This document shows positions 16,591 to 25,286 of a stretch of DNA of 38,691 nucleotides, piece by piece. The notes under the pieces are model-generated. The model saw only the letters and a program-made list of their open reading frames with translations, ran no database searches and was not told where the DNA came from. The stretch is taken from contig MKJX01000213.1 in assembly GCA_001942415.1 (NCBI GenBank), positions 1 to 38,691 on the forward strand, read 5' to 3'. The number at the start of each line of letters is the position of its first letter. Position 1 is the first letter of the stretch. A program made the translations under genes and the position numbers. The DNA comes from Pseudonocardia sp. CNS-139 (lineage in GTDB: Bacteria; Actinomycetota; Actinomycetes; Mycobacteriales; Pseudonocardiaceae).

Positions 16591-19048
16591 CCGGCGTGCT
16601 CCGCTCGCTCGCGCGGGTGGTCCGGCGGACGCCGCTGACGATCGCGCTGGTCGCGCTCGTGTGGGCGTACGGGCTCGCGACGCGCAGCCTCCCGGACGGG
16701 CCGAACCCGCGGCTGCTCGACCGCGTCGGGACGGGCGTCGGGCCGCTCGCCGAGGGCCGCTGGTGGACGCCGGTCTCGGCGATGCTGTGGTGGGGAGCGT
16801 CGGCGCGGCCGTGCTGACGACGCTGCTGGTGCTGCTCGCGGGCGCGCTGGCCGAGCACCGCATCGGCGTGGTGCGCACCGCGGCGCTGATGGTCGGCACG
16901 CAGGTGGTGGGCACGCTCGTCGCCGTCGGGATCGTCGCGGGCGGGGCGGTGATGGCCGGCGGCTGGGCGTCGGACCTGTCCGCGCAGGTCGCGGTCGGTG
17001 CGGCGCCGGGCGCGGTCGGCGTGATCCTCGCCGTGAGCAGCACGTTGTCGGCGCTGTGGCGGCGCCGGCTGCGGCTGCTCGTGCTCGCCGCGCTCGTGAT
17101 GCTCGTGGCGTACTCGGGCGAGCTGACCGACGTCATGATGCTGTGCGCCGGCCTGGTCGGGCTCGCGGCCGGGCCGCTGCTGCCGGGACGCGCCTCCCGC
17201 CAGCCGGGCCGGTCCAGCGGCACCGAGGTGCGGGTGCTGGTGGCCTGGTCGTGGCCGCGTCCGCGGTCGGGCCGATCGTCGCGGCCATCGCGCACGCCCC
17301 GATCGGCCCGCTCTCCGTGCTCAAGTTCGTGGTGCTCTCCCCGCCCCCGGACGCCGACGCGGTGCAGCAGATCTGCCTCACCGGCCCGGCCGACGACTGC
17401 CGCGCCCTGCAGGCCCAGCTGCGGCTCTCCGGGCTGGGGCCGGCGCTGGCCTCGATCACGCCGGTGCTGCTCCTCCTGGTGGTCGCCGAGGGGCTGCGCC
17501 GCGGCCGGCGGGCGGCGCTCGTCGTCGGGATCGTGCTCAACCTGGTGCTCGCGGCGCTCGGCGCGCTGCTCGCCGTGATCGTCGTCGCGACGCCGGAGCA
17601 GCAGCTCATGGTCTACCTGGCGGCGCCGGGCGCGCGCCGGTTCCTCGCGCTGGCGCTGCCGCCGCTGCTGCCGCTCGCGGTGGCGGTGCTGCTGTGGGTC
17701 ACCCGCGCGCGGTTCGCCGTGCGCGCCCCGGCCGGCACCTACCGGCGGCTGGCGCTGACCGCCGGCGCGGTGCTCGTGGCCGTCTCGGCGGTGTACGTGC
17801 TGGTCGGGGACGTGGTGGCGGCCCAGTTCGACCGGCCGCCCACGTTCGGCCCGCTGCTGCGCGACCTGCCGCTGCGGTTCCTCCCGCCCGGCTACCTCGG
17901 CGAGGTGGAGCCGGCGTTCCTGCCCGAGGGGTTCGTCGCGACGCTGCTCTTCGAGTGGACGGGGTGGTGTTCTGGCTGGTCGTCGCGGCCGGGCTGCTCG
18001 TGGCGTTCCTGCGCCCGCGGGCCGACCCCGGCGCCCGTGACGCCGCCCGCGCGCGGGAGCTCGTGCACCGCGGCGGCTCGCACCTGGGCTGGCTGACGAC
18101 GTGGGCCGGCAACTCGTACTGGTTCGACCCGGGCGGCGCGGCGGCCGTCGCGTACCGGGTGGCTGGGTCGGTCGCCGTCACCACCGCGGACCCGATCGGC
18201 GTCCCGACCGACGAGACCGTGGCCGGGTTCGCCGGGTACTGCCGCGAGCGCGGCTGGACGCCCGCCTTCTACAGCGTCTGCGACGACACCCGGAAGGCGT
18301 GCGACGCGCTCGGCTGGAGCGCGGTGCAGGTCGCCGAGGAGACGTGCTGGCGCTGCCGGAGCTGACGTTCACCGGCAAGAAGTGGCAGGACGTGCGCACG
18401 GCGCGCAACCGCGCGGCCCGGGCGGGGGTCACCGCGGAGTGGACGGCGTACGCCCGCGCGCCGCTCGCGATCACCGACCAGGTGCGGGCGATCAGCGAGG
18501 AGTGGGTGGCCGACAAGGGCCTGCCCGAGATGGGGTTCACGCTCGGCGGGCTCGACGAGCTGGCCGACCCGGAGGTGCGCTGCCTGCTGGCCGTCGACGC
18601 GGACCGGACCGTGCACGCCGTGACGAGCTGGCTGCCGGTCCACCGCGACGGCGTGGTGGCGGGCTGGACGCTCGACTTCATGCGCCGCCGGGAGACGGGG
18701 TTCGGCGGGGTCACGGAGTTCCTGATCGCCGCGGCCGCCCAGCGCTTCCAGGACGAGGGCGCGGAGTTCCTGAGCCTGTCGGGGGCGCCGCTGGCCCGGC
18801 TGGACCGCGGCGAGCAGCCCGACGCCGTGCAGCGGTTGCTCGACGTGCTCGGGCGGGCGCTGGAGCCGGTCTACGGGTTCCGGTCGCTGCTGGCGTTCAA
18901 GGCCAAGTTCCAGCCGGAGTACCGGCCGCTGTACCTGTGCTATCCGGACCCGGCCGCGCTGCCCGGGATCGGGCTGGCGATCGCCCGCGCCTACCTGCCG
19001 GACCTGACCGCGCGCCAGTCCGCCCGCCTGCTGGCGCACCTGCGCTGA
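16587..19048 (+). CDS. aminoacyl-phosphatidylglycerol synthase (DUF2156, MprF/LysX-like) with rhomboid-like N-terminus (four frame breaks)
   Basis: Uses aminoacyl-tRNA to esterify phosphatidylglycerol-type lipids, lowering the negative surface charge. The first part resembles rhomboid membrane proteins (GRWWTPVSAMLWWGS, LVLLAGALAEHRIG) but where GxSGAxxG is expected it has VGAAPGAVGV, so the catalytic serine is absent. More TM helices follow to about residue 480. The cytosolic C-terminal domain has YWFDPGGAAAVAYRVAGSVAVTTADPIG (split), KWQDVRTARNRAARAG, VADKGLPEMGFTLGG, WTLDFMRRR and FLSLSGAPLARLD, then YGFRSLLAFKAKFQPEYRPLYLCYP, all typical of MprF-family synthases. Breaks near 16793, 17247, 17962 and 18345 are single-base losses; the repaired length is 821 residues. 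It is coupled to the upstream esterase. Confidence 0.85.
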
Positions 19049-19121
19049 CGGGCCGCTGCGACCCGGGCGGGTGACCCGCCGGTAACCGGCGCCGCCCGGG
19101 ACGGCTCCCTGCGGGCTCCCC

Positions 19122-19127
19122 TAAGCT
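19122..19127 (+). promoter_or_regulatory. candidate -10 box for the receptor kinase
   Basis: TAAGCT lies 22 nt before the ATG at 19150, within an otherwise G/C-only stretch. A -35 is not evident. Confidence 0.3.
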
Positions 19128-19149
19128 CACGGTGATCCGATGGGGGGAC

Positions 19150-21291
19150 ATGACTACGGACGGCGAGGCAGGGCAGAGCCCGGGCACTCTCGTGGCCGGG
19201 CGGTACCGGATGCGCGAGCTCGTCGGCCGCGGGGGGATGGGCTCGGTCTGGCGGGCCACCGACGAGCTGCTGGGCCGCGAGGTCGCGATCAAGCAGATCC
19301 GCACGGACCTCCAGCCGGCCGCGGAGGCTGCCGTCGCCCGCGAGCGGACCATGCGCGAGGCGCGGATCGCGGCCGCACTCCACCACCCGAACGTGGTCTC
19401 GATCTTCGACGTCGTGATCGACGGCGGCCAGCCGTGGCTCGTGCTGGAGTACGTGCCGTCGCGCAGCCTCGGGAGCATCCTCTCCGAGTACGGCGCGCTG
19501 CACCCCGCGCACGTCGGGACGATCGGCATGCAGATCGCGGCCGCCCTGGCCGCCGCGCACGCGGCCGGGATCGTCCACCGCGACGTCAAGCCGGACAACA
19601 TCCTCATCGCGAGCACGCCGGGCCAGGGCGACGCGGTCGGCTGGCCGGGCACGGTCAAGCTCACCGACTTCGGCGTCTCGCACGCCACCGCCACCCCGAC
19701 GCTCACCTCCACCGGCGTGCTCACCGGCACGCCTGCGTACTTCGCGCCGGAGACCGCGCGCGGCGAGGGCACCGACGCGCGCAGCGACGTCTACTCGCTC
19801 GGCGCCACGCTCTACGCGGCCGTCGAGGGCAGGCCCCCGTTCGACGCCGGCGACGACAACGTGCTCGCGCTGCTGGCCCGCATCGCGCAGGGCGGCGCGC
19901 CGGCCCCGCGCCGGGCGGGCCCGCTCACCGCGGTGCTCCAGCAGCTCACGGCCGACGACCCGGCCGTCCGCCCGACCGCCGAGCAGGCGCGCTACGCGCT
20001 GCAGCAGATCCTCGCGTGGCCCCAGCAGCACGCGCCGGCGTTCCCGGCGCCCGTCCAGCCGGGCGCGCCGACGCTCTACGACAGCAACCCGAGCGTCCGG
20101 CCGGGCACGGGGCCCGGCGGCCAGTACGCGCGCCCGGCCGCGCAGCTGCCGGGCCAGCCCACGCACATCTCCGGGCCGGCGGTCGGGCAGATGCCCTCGC
20201 AGCCCGGTCCGTACCCGCCCGCCTACCCGGCGCCGCCGCCGCTGCCCCCGCAGCAGCAGCGCAACCCGCGCACCGGCATCGCGCTGGCCGGGCTCGCGGT
20301 GCTGCTGGTCGCAGCCGTGATCGCGGCGGTCGCGGTGATCGCCGTCAACATCAACCCCAGCCGCCCGGCCGACCCGCAGGCCGGCGGCGACCCGACGGCC
20401 ACCGGCGCCCCGGCGCCGCCGACGTCCACCACGCCGCCCGTCCCGTCCGTCCGGACGATCGGCGACCCGCGCACGGCCGACCCCTGCTCGCTCATCGACA
20501 TCGCCGTGCTGAACCGGTTCGGGCAGGCCGAGATCGACCGCGAGAACTCCGAGTTCTCCGCCTGCCGCGCCGACATGACCGCGGCGTCGGGCGCCGGCGT
20601 CACGTACCTCGTCGACTTCCTCTCGCCGCCCGAGGTGGGCGCGGCCGCACCCGGCGCGCAGTTCGAGCAGACCGGCGACCTGACGATCGTCCGCCAGCCC
20701 GGCGGGCCCGAGCAGTGCGAGCGCCGCCTGCTCTTCCCCGACGGCAACGTCGTGGGCATCCAGGCGCAGCTGGTCGACACCATCTCCACCGACCTGTGCG
20801 CGATCGTCGACGCCGGCACCGACTTCGCCGTGCAGACGATCGCGACCACCGGCGTCGGCACCCGCACCCCGCTGGCCACCACCAACCCGGTCGCCGGCAC
20901 CGAGGCGTGCTCGCTGCTCACGCCCTCGGAGCTGGCCGTCGTGCCGGGCGGGGACAGCGCGCGACCCGAGTCGGAGTACGGCGGGTGGGGCTGCATCTGG
21001 GAGCCCGCGGTCGCGTCCGACCACCTCGTGCGCATGGACTACTACCGGCGCTACCCGTTCCACGACGGCGACGGGTCGGGCACCGCGTTCGGCGGGCGTC
21101 CCGGCGCGTTCCTGTACCAGCCGGGCCGGTACTGCCTCGCGCAGATCGACCAGCGCGACTACACCGGCGACGACGGCGAGGCGCACATCGACGCCGTCCG
21201 CATCTTCGTGTTCGGGCCGGGCGACGAGCAGGAGCAGTGCCACTACGCCACCACGCTCGCGGCGGCGGTGGCGCCCAAGCTCCCCGGCTGA
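19150..21291 (+). CDS. membrane receptor-like Ser/Thr protein kinase (PknB family) with duplicated DUF3558-like extracellular module
   Basis: 713 residues, intact. The kinase domain (about 16-285) has the P-loop VGRGGMGSVW, lysine VAIKQI, catalytic loop IVHRDVKPDNIL, TDFGVSH and GTPAYFAPE. A Pro/Gln-rich linker leads to one TM helix (GIALAGLAVLLVAAVIAAVAVI, about 373-397). The extracellular part has two similar Cys modules: DPCSLIDIAVLNRFG..FSACRADM and EACSLLTPSELAVV..YGGWGCIWEP. Both resemble DUF3558 lipoproteins. ATG 19150 follows GGGGGG. The enzyme probably phosphorylates cytosolic targets in response to an outside ligand; no substrate gene is adjacent. Confidence 0.92.
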   Translation: MTTDGEAGQSPGTLVAGRYRMRELVGRGGMGSVWRATDELLGREVAIKQIRTDLQPAAEAAVARERTMREARIAAALHHPNVVSIFDVVIDGGQPWLVLEYVPSRSLGSILSEYGALHPAHVGTIGMQIAAALAAAHAAGIVHRDVKPDNILIASTPGQGDAVGWPGTVKLTDFGVSHATATPTLTSTGVLTGTPAYFAPETARGEGTDARSDVYSLGATLYAAVEGRPPFDAGDDNVLALLARIAQGGAPAPRRAGPLTAVLQQLTADDPAVRPTAEQARYALQQILAWPQQHAPAFPAPVQPGAPTLYDSNPSVRPGTGPGGQYARPAAQLPGQPTHISGPAVGQMPSQPGPYPPAYPAPPPLPPQQQRNPRTGIALAGLAVLLVAAVIAAVAVIAVNINPSRPADPQAGGDPTATGAPAPPTSTTPPVPSVRTIGDPRTADPCSLIDIAVLNRFGQAEIDRENSEFSACRADMTAASGAGVTYLVDFLSPPEVGAAAPGAQFEQTGDLTIVRQPGGPEQCERRLLFPDGNVVGIQAQLVDTISTDLCAIVDAGTDFAVQTIATTGVGTRTPLATTNPVAGTEACSLLTPSELAVVPGGDSARPESEYGGWGCIWEPAVASDHLVRMDYYRRYPFHDGDGSGTAFGGRPGAFLYQPGRYCLAQIDQRDYTGDDGEAHIDAVRIFVFGPGDEQEQCHYATTLAAAVAPKLPG

Positions 21292-21297
21292 GCCCGG

Positions 21298-22087
21298 TCA
21301 GCGTCGCGACGCGGCCCATGCGTGCGCCGCATCGGCCGTGCGCCGGTGCCACGGCGCGGGGTTGCGTCGGCGATCTCGTCCCACAGCCGCACCGTGGCCC
21401 GGGCGAACGCGTCGACGGCGGCCGGCGGGGCCGCTCGCCAGGCGCGCGTCCCCATGGCCCACCGGTCCGCTTCGGCCGGGGTGTGACCGTTCGCGATGAG
21501 CTGGACGAGGAAGCACGCGGGGTCGATCCAGGCGGCGGCCCGCGTGGGCCAGGACCAGTCGACCACCCGCACCGCAGCCGGCTCGATGAGCACGTTGTCC
21601 GGCTTCCAGTCGGTGTGCAGGAGCGCGTCGCCCTCGAACGGCGTCGTGTCGCCGTCGTCGGCGTAGGGGCGCCAGCGGGTCGCGTCCTTGATCGGGACGT
21701 CCGGGCAGGGCAGGCGGGCGAGCGCGTCCATCGTCGCCGCGATGGGGGCCAGGTCGGCGGAGCCGGGAGCGTAGTCCGCCGGGCGGCCTCGACGTGCTCG
21801 AAACCGAGCACGTTCCACCCGGCGACGTCCGGGAGGTGCCACAGCACCCCGGGCGAGATGGGCCGGACCGCCGCGTTGACGACCTTCTCCCGGGCCTGCG
21901 CGACAACCCCGCGGTGGTCGGCCGGGAGGCCCTTGACGAACACCCGCCCGCCGTCGGTGTCGAGCACGGCCGCCAGCGCGGAGTTGAGGCCGCCGGCCAC
22001 GGTGCGCGCGGCGCGTACCGGCCCGGTGCGCTCGGCCACGGCCTTCTGCAGCAACGTCGGCAGATCGTTCCACTCGACGCGGTTCAC
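21298..22087 (-). CDS. aminoglycoside phosphotransferase (APH)-family kinase (two frame breaks)
   Basis: The APH/choline-kinase fold phosphorylates small molecules. Motifs: VAGGLNSALAAVLDTDGGRVFVKGLP (N-lobe, lysine in VFVKG, split here), LLHTDWKPDNVLI (catalytic loop H-x-D-x-x-x-x-N) and VRVVDWSWP (metal-binding Asp). Breaks near 21785 and 21362 are single-base losses; the repaired length is 263 residues, ending HAWAASRR. The start is uncertain: GTG 22087 (VNRVEWNDLP) is used, though ATG 22103 would fit if another base were lost. It lies 68 nt behind the deformylase fusion on the same strand, so the two are probably co-transcribed. The substrate is unknown; a resistance role cannot be assumed. 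Confidence 0.78.
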
Positions 22088-22155
22088 GTGCGGGGTCTCC
22101 CATTTCGCAAGCCGGCTCCAGGCGTGCACAACTGGGAGCTCCAGTACTTGTCTTC

Positions 22156-23656
22156 TCAGTACTTCCAACTCGTGCCGGTGCCGCGGTACTGCTCGACCGG
22201 GATCGGTTCGACCCCGTCGCGCATCCGATCGGTGTAGAGGTGGCCGTGCAGGTGGTCGACCTCGTGCGCGACGAGCCGGGCGACGCCGCGTCCGAAGACG
22301 GTGATCTTCTTCGTTCCGTCGATCGTGGTGTGCTCGACGTGGATCACGTGTGAGCGGGGGACCCGCCCGCGGACGTCGAAGAAGGAAAGGCAGCCTTCGT
22401 ACTGCTCGTCGACCTCGCCGGCGGATTCGATGATCGTCGGGTTGAACAGGGTGATTGCCTCACCGTCCGGTGTGCGGATGATCGCGGCAGCGCGGTCGAT
22501 GCCGATCTGTGGGGCAGCGATACCCATGCCTTTACCGAAAATGTGGACCTGGGCGACTCGTTCGACGGCGGAACTGAGCGCGGCCACGACGCGGCGGGCG
22601 TCGTCGGCCTCGGCAGGGAGGTCGAAGGGGCGGGCGACGCGGCGCAGCGCGGGGTCGGTGTTCTGGACGATGCCGAGAGCGGTCATCGTTTCGCTCGGCC
22701 GGGGAGGTGGCCCGTCGCTGGTGGCGGCGCGGCCGCGAAAGTCCCATTCCAGGCGGTAGCGGGCGTGCAGCGGCGGGTCTTCGCACGACCAGGAGAAGAT
22801 GTGCCGGTCGCCGGTGTCGTCGCGTCCGATCACGGTCGCGAAGGGCATCGTTTGCGCGGTCATCGAGGTGTGCAGGCCCCAAACCGAGGCGGCCAGCTCG
22901 CCGGGAAGTCCAGGCATACCGACAGCGTCCGCGTCGGTAGCCGGACGGCGCGCTGGAACCAGTTCCCCCAATGGGTCTCACTCACCGTGTACTCGTACTC
23001 GATCCAGCATGATTCCCCCGGGTACAACGGAAAATGGCCATGCTTCCCGGAGAAGAGCAGCCACACTTCCTTGAACGCGTCCCGATCGTGGTGGGCGGTC
23101 CACACCATCGGATCGCGACGCTCGCGGCCGTACCAGGCGCGCAGCCCGATCTCGTCCCAGGTGAGTGGAATCTCGCTGTAGAGCTGGTTGGAGCGCTCCG
23201 GATCGCCGGGATAGCGGTCCACGGAGATGCGGATCAGATACCGGGTGATCGGGTCGTTGCTCTGGTTGGTCAGGTGACGGCGCTGGGTGAGCCGGTAGAC
23301 CCCGTCCTCGTAGCGCAGGTTCGCGTCGTCGTGGTCAACGACCAAGCTCCCGGACCGGCCTGCTCGGCCGGGTCCCCCGGTGCGGACGGGCGGGTGCGAG
23401 GAGGACGCGCGTTCTCGTAGTCGCGGAACGCGGCGCGCAAGGCCCCACCGGTGCGCAGCGCGTTCTCGGCGTGTGCAGCGAAGGACTCCGAAGGCCGTTC
23501 TGACCCGGACTCGACTTTGGACACGTACGAGCGGTCGTAGCCCATGGCCTTGGCCAGGGTGGCACGGGAGTGCCCGCGTACGTCGCGCCAGCGCTTGAGC
23601 TCGACGGCGAACACGTTCACCTCGGCATCCGCTGGGTCGGTCCTTCCAATGGCCAT
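22156..23656 (-). CDS. helix-turn-helix / beta-rich domain / peptide deformylase fusion (two frame breaks)
   Basis: ATG 23656 follows AGGAGG. The XRE helix-turn-helix is at about residues 14-70 (FAVELKRWRDVRGHSRATL, YDRSYVSKVESGSERPS). A middle region of about 200 residues, rich in Tyr, Trp and beta pattern (RYLIRISVDRYPGDPERSNQ, LRAWYGRERRDPMVW, CWIEYEYTVSETHWGNWF), matches no family I know. The last 180 residues are a complete peptide deformylase: GMGIAAPQIG (about 374), EGCLSF (about 420, metal Cys) and HEVDHLHGH (about 463, metal His and Glu). Breaks near 23345 and 22930 each need one base; the repaired protein is 500 residues. It may regulate its own locus and deformylate N-formyl peptides, or sense them. 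A separate HTH gene plus deformylase gene is less likely because the middle domain bridges both breaks. Confidence 0.8.
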
Positions 23657-23660
23657 CCGG

Positions 23661-23672
23661 CCTCCTAGGAGG
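23661..23672. promoter_or_regulatory. 12-bp palindrome containing the Shine-Dalgarno of the deformylase fusion
   Basis: CCTCCTAGGAGG is a perfect palindrome. On the minus strand it supplies AGGAGG, ending 4 nt before ATG 23656. It could be an operator or could hide the ribosome site. Confidence 0.5.
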
Positions 23673-23678
23673 TTGGGG

Positions 23679-23708
23679 ACCGTGAGTGTGCGTGAACGCA
23701 CCGTGAGT
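23679..23708. promoter_or_regulatory. candidate operator: direct repeat of ACCGTGAGT at 21-nt pitch flanking a dyad
   Basis: ACCGTGAGT occurs at 23679-23687 and 23700-23708, exactly 21 nt apart (two helical turns). Between and overlapping them is GTGCG-TGAA-CGCAC (23688-23701), a 5-bp dyad. The site is just upstream of the HTH-deformylase fusion and adjacent to the IS left end, so autoregulation by the helix-turn-helix domain is plausible. Confidence 0.5.
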
Positions 23709-23723
23709 CGCTGCTCAGCCTAG

Positions 23724-25154
23724 TACTGCAACGGCAGTTCATGATCGCGGTGGGTGGTGGCCGCGGCGACGGTAGTGGCTTACTCGGGCCTGGTATTGCC
23801 GGCGGCGTCGCCAAACCGACCACCTGATCCTGCTGGCCAGGCACGCGACCGGGGTCAGGACAAGGGCGGTGAGCAACCGGCGGATCTCGTTGCTGGTCAG
23901 CGCGATCAGGCCGTCGCTGTCGTTGTCGCCGCCGGTGTCGTCATTGCTGCCGGCTGCAGATCCCCCTTTTCCGCCTCCTGGGCGCGGGTGGCGGCGAGGT
24001 AGGCGGCGGCGAGCATCGCCAGGGTGATGTGCGCATACCAGGCTCGGTAGTCGCGGACCTGGTACTGATCGAGCCCGGCCTCGTTCTTGGCGGTCTGGAA
24101 GCACTCCTCGATCGCCCACCGCGCCCCGGCGACACGGATCAGCTCGGGAACGGGTGTCGTGACCGGGCCGGCGCAGCGGTAGAACGCCGGCTCAGGGTCC
24201 TTCCCGGGCGGCGGGTTGATCTGGCGGCGGACCAGCAGCCAGTGCCCCCAGCCGTCGGGCAGCCCGGTGGTGTCGAGGGTGAGCACGGTCCAGTCGTAGA
24301 GCCGCTCGCCGTGCGCACCGTCCCCGGCCGACCGCCGTTCCCAGGAGTGCGGGCCAGCCAGCGCGGCGAGCGCCTTGGCCTCGTGGCGGCGCCCGTCCGG
24401 GCAGGTCAGCAGGTCATCGCTGCGGGTCGCCAACACGAACGGCACCGCCCGGGCGGCCAACCAGTCCCGAAACGCGCGGTTCTGGCCGTAGGCCTCGTCC
24501 GCGGTCACCCACCCCGACAGCACCCCGGCGGCCAGTGCGCGTTCGAGCATCGCCAGGCCCAGCTCGGGCTTGGTCGCGAACCCGACCCCGTCCGGGACGC
24601 CGGCGGCCGCGCACCGCGACCGGTCATCGGTCCACGACTTGGGCAGATACAGCTCCCGATCGATCAGCGCCCGCCCGCGCGGGCTGGCATAGGCCAGGAA
24701 CACCCCGAGCTGGCAGTTGTCGACCTTCCCGGTGGTCCCGGTGTACTGGCGCTGCACCCCGGCCGAGCGCACGCCCTTCTTGATGAACCCGGTCTCATCG
24801 ACGACGAACACCCCGGCCGGATCCCCAAGCTTGTTCAGCACGTATCCGCGCAGGTCATCCCGCACCCCGTCGACATCCCACCCGGCGGTGCGCAGCAGCC
24901 GCTGCATCCCGTCCGGCGACACCGCCCCCGCGTGCTCGGCCAACGTCCAGCCGTTCTTGCGCTCCAACCCGGCCAGCAACCCACGCAGGTACGCCCCGAC
25001 CCGACGGCGCGGCTCCACCCGACCGAACCGGCCCGCGATCAGCTCCACCAGCGCATCCAACGCCGCGACCCACCCAGCAAGATCAACCACGCGGTGATCA
25101 TCACCGCCCGCCGGAGCTCAGCGTCTCACGACACGCCGAAGTGCCGTTGCAGTA
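23724..25154. mobile_element. IS701-family insertion sequence, 1431 bp
   Basis: Terminal inverted repeats read TACTGCAACGGCA at the left end (from 23724) and as its complement at the right end (to 25154); the next bases match partly. The element is flanked by CTAG on both sides (23720-23723 and 25155-25158), the 4-bp target duplication typical of IS701. It carries one transposase gene on the minus strand. It sits in the divergent promoter region between the HTH-deformylase fusion and the methyltransferase. Confidence 0.88.
23739..25090 (-). CDS. IS701-family DDE transposase (one frame break)
   Basis: Catalyses cut-and-paste transposition of the element it lies in. GTG 25090 starts MVDLAGWVAALDALVELIAGRFGR, here split. 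The acidic triad lies in VFVVDETGFIKKG, WVTADEAYGQNRAF and ARWAIEECFQTAKNEAGLDQYQVR (split). In the present frame it stops at 23906, but one base missing from a G run near 23963 hides the usual C-terminus (LIALTSNEIRRLLTALV, SVWRRRRQYQARVSHYRRRG), which ends at 23739. Repaired length is 450 residues. If the break is a consensus error, the transposase may be functional. Confidence 0.87.
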
Positions 25155-25286
25155 CTAGTTGCCCTTCCCTTTGTCGCGGTGTCCTCGATCTCGCCGACAC
25201 GAGGTCGCTCCTCCGCTTCGTTCAACAGAGGTGAGGAAGCCATCGCGGTCGAGCGGCTTTCGCAGCAAGGCGGAGAGGTGAACGTC

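Noticed and set aside
21298..22087. Aminoglycoside resistance gene
   Set aside because: Fold-level motifs only show an APH-like kinase; nothing in the sequence or neighbours points to a particular antibiotic.
19140..22304. Plus-strand open frame of more than 1000 codons overlapping the kinase
   Set aside because: It is a frame-shifted shadow of the Ser/Thr kinase and of the minus-strand APH gene; the composition is low complexity and there are no motifs.
22156..23656. Deformylase locus as two or three separate genes or a pseudogene
   Set aside because: The breaks are of the same one-base type seen in many essential-looking genes here, and domain sequence continues smoothly across both when one base is restored.
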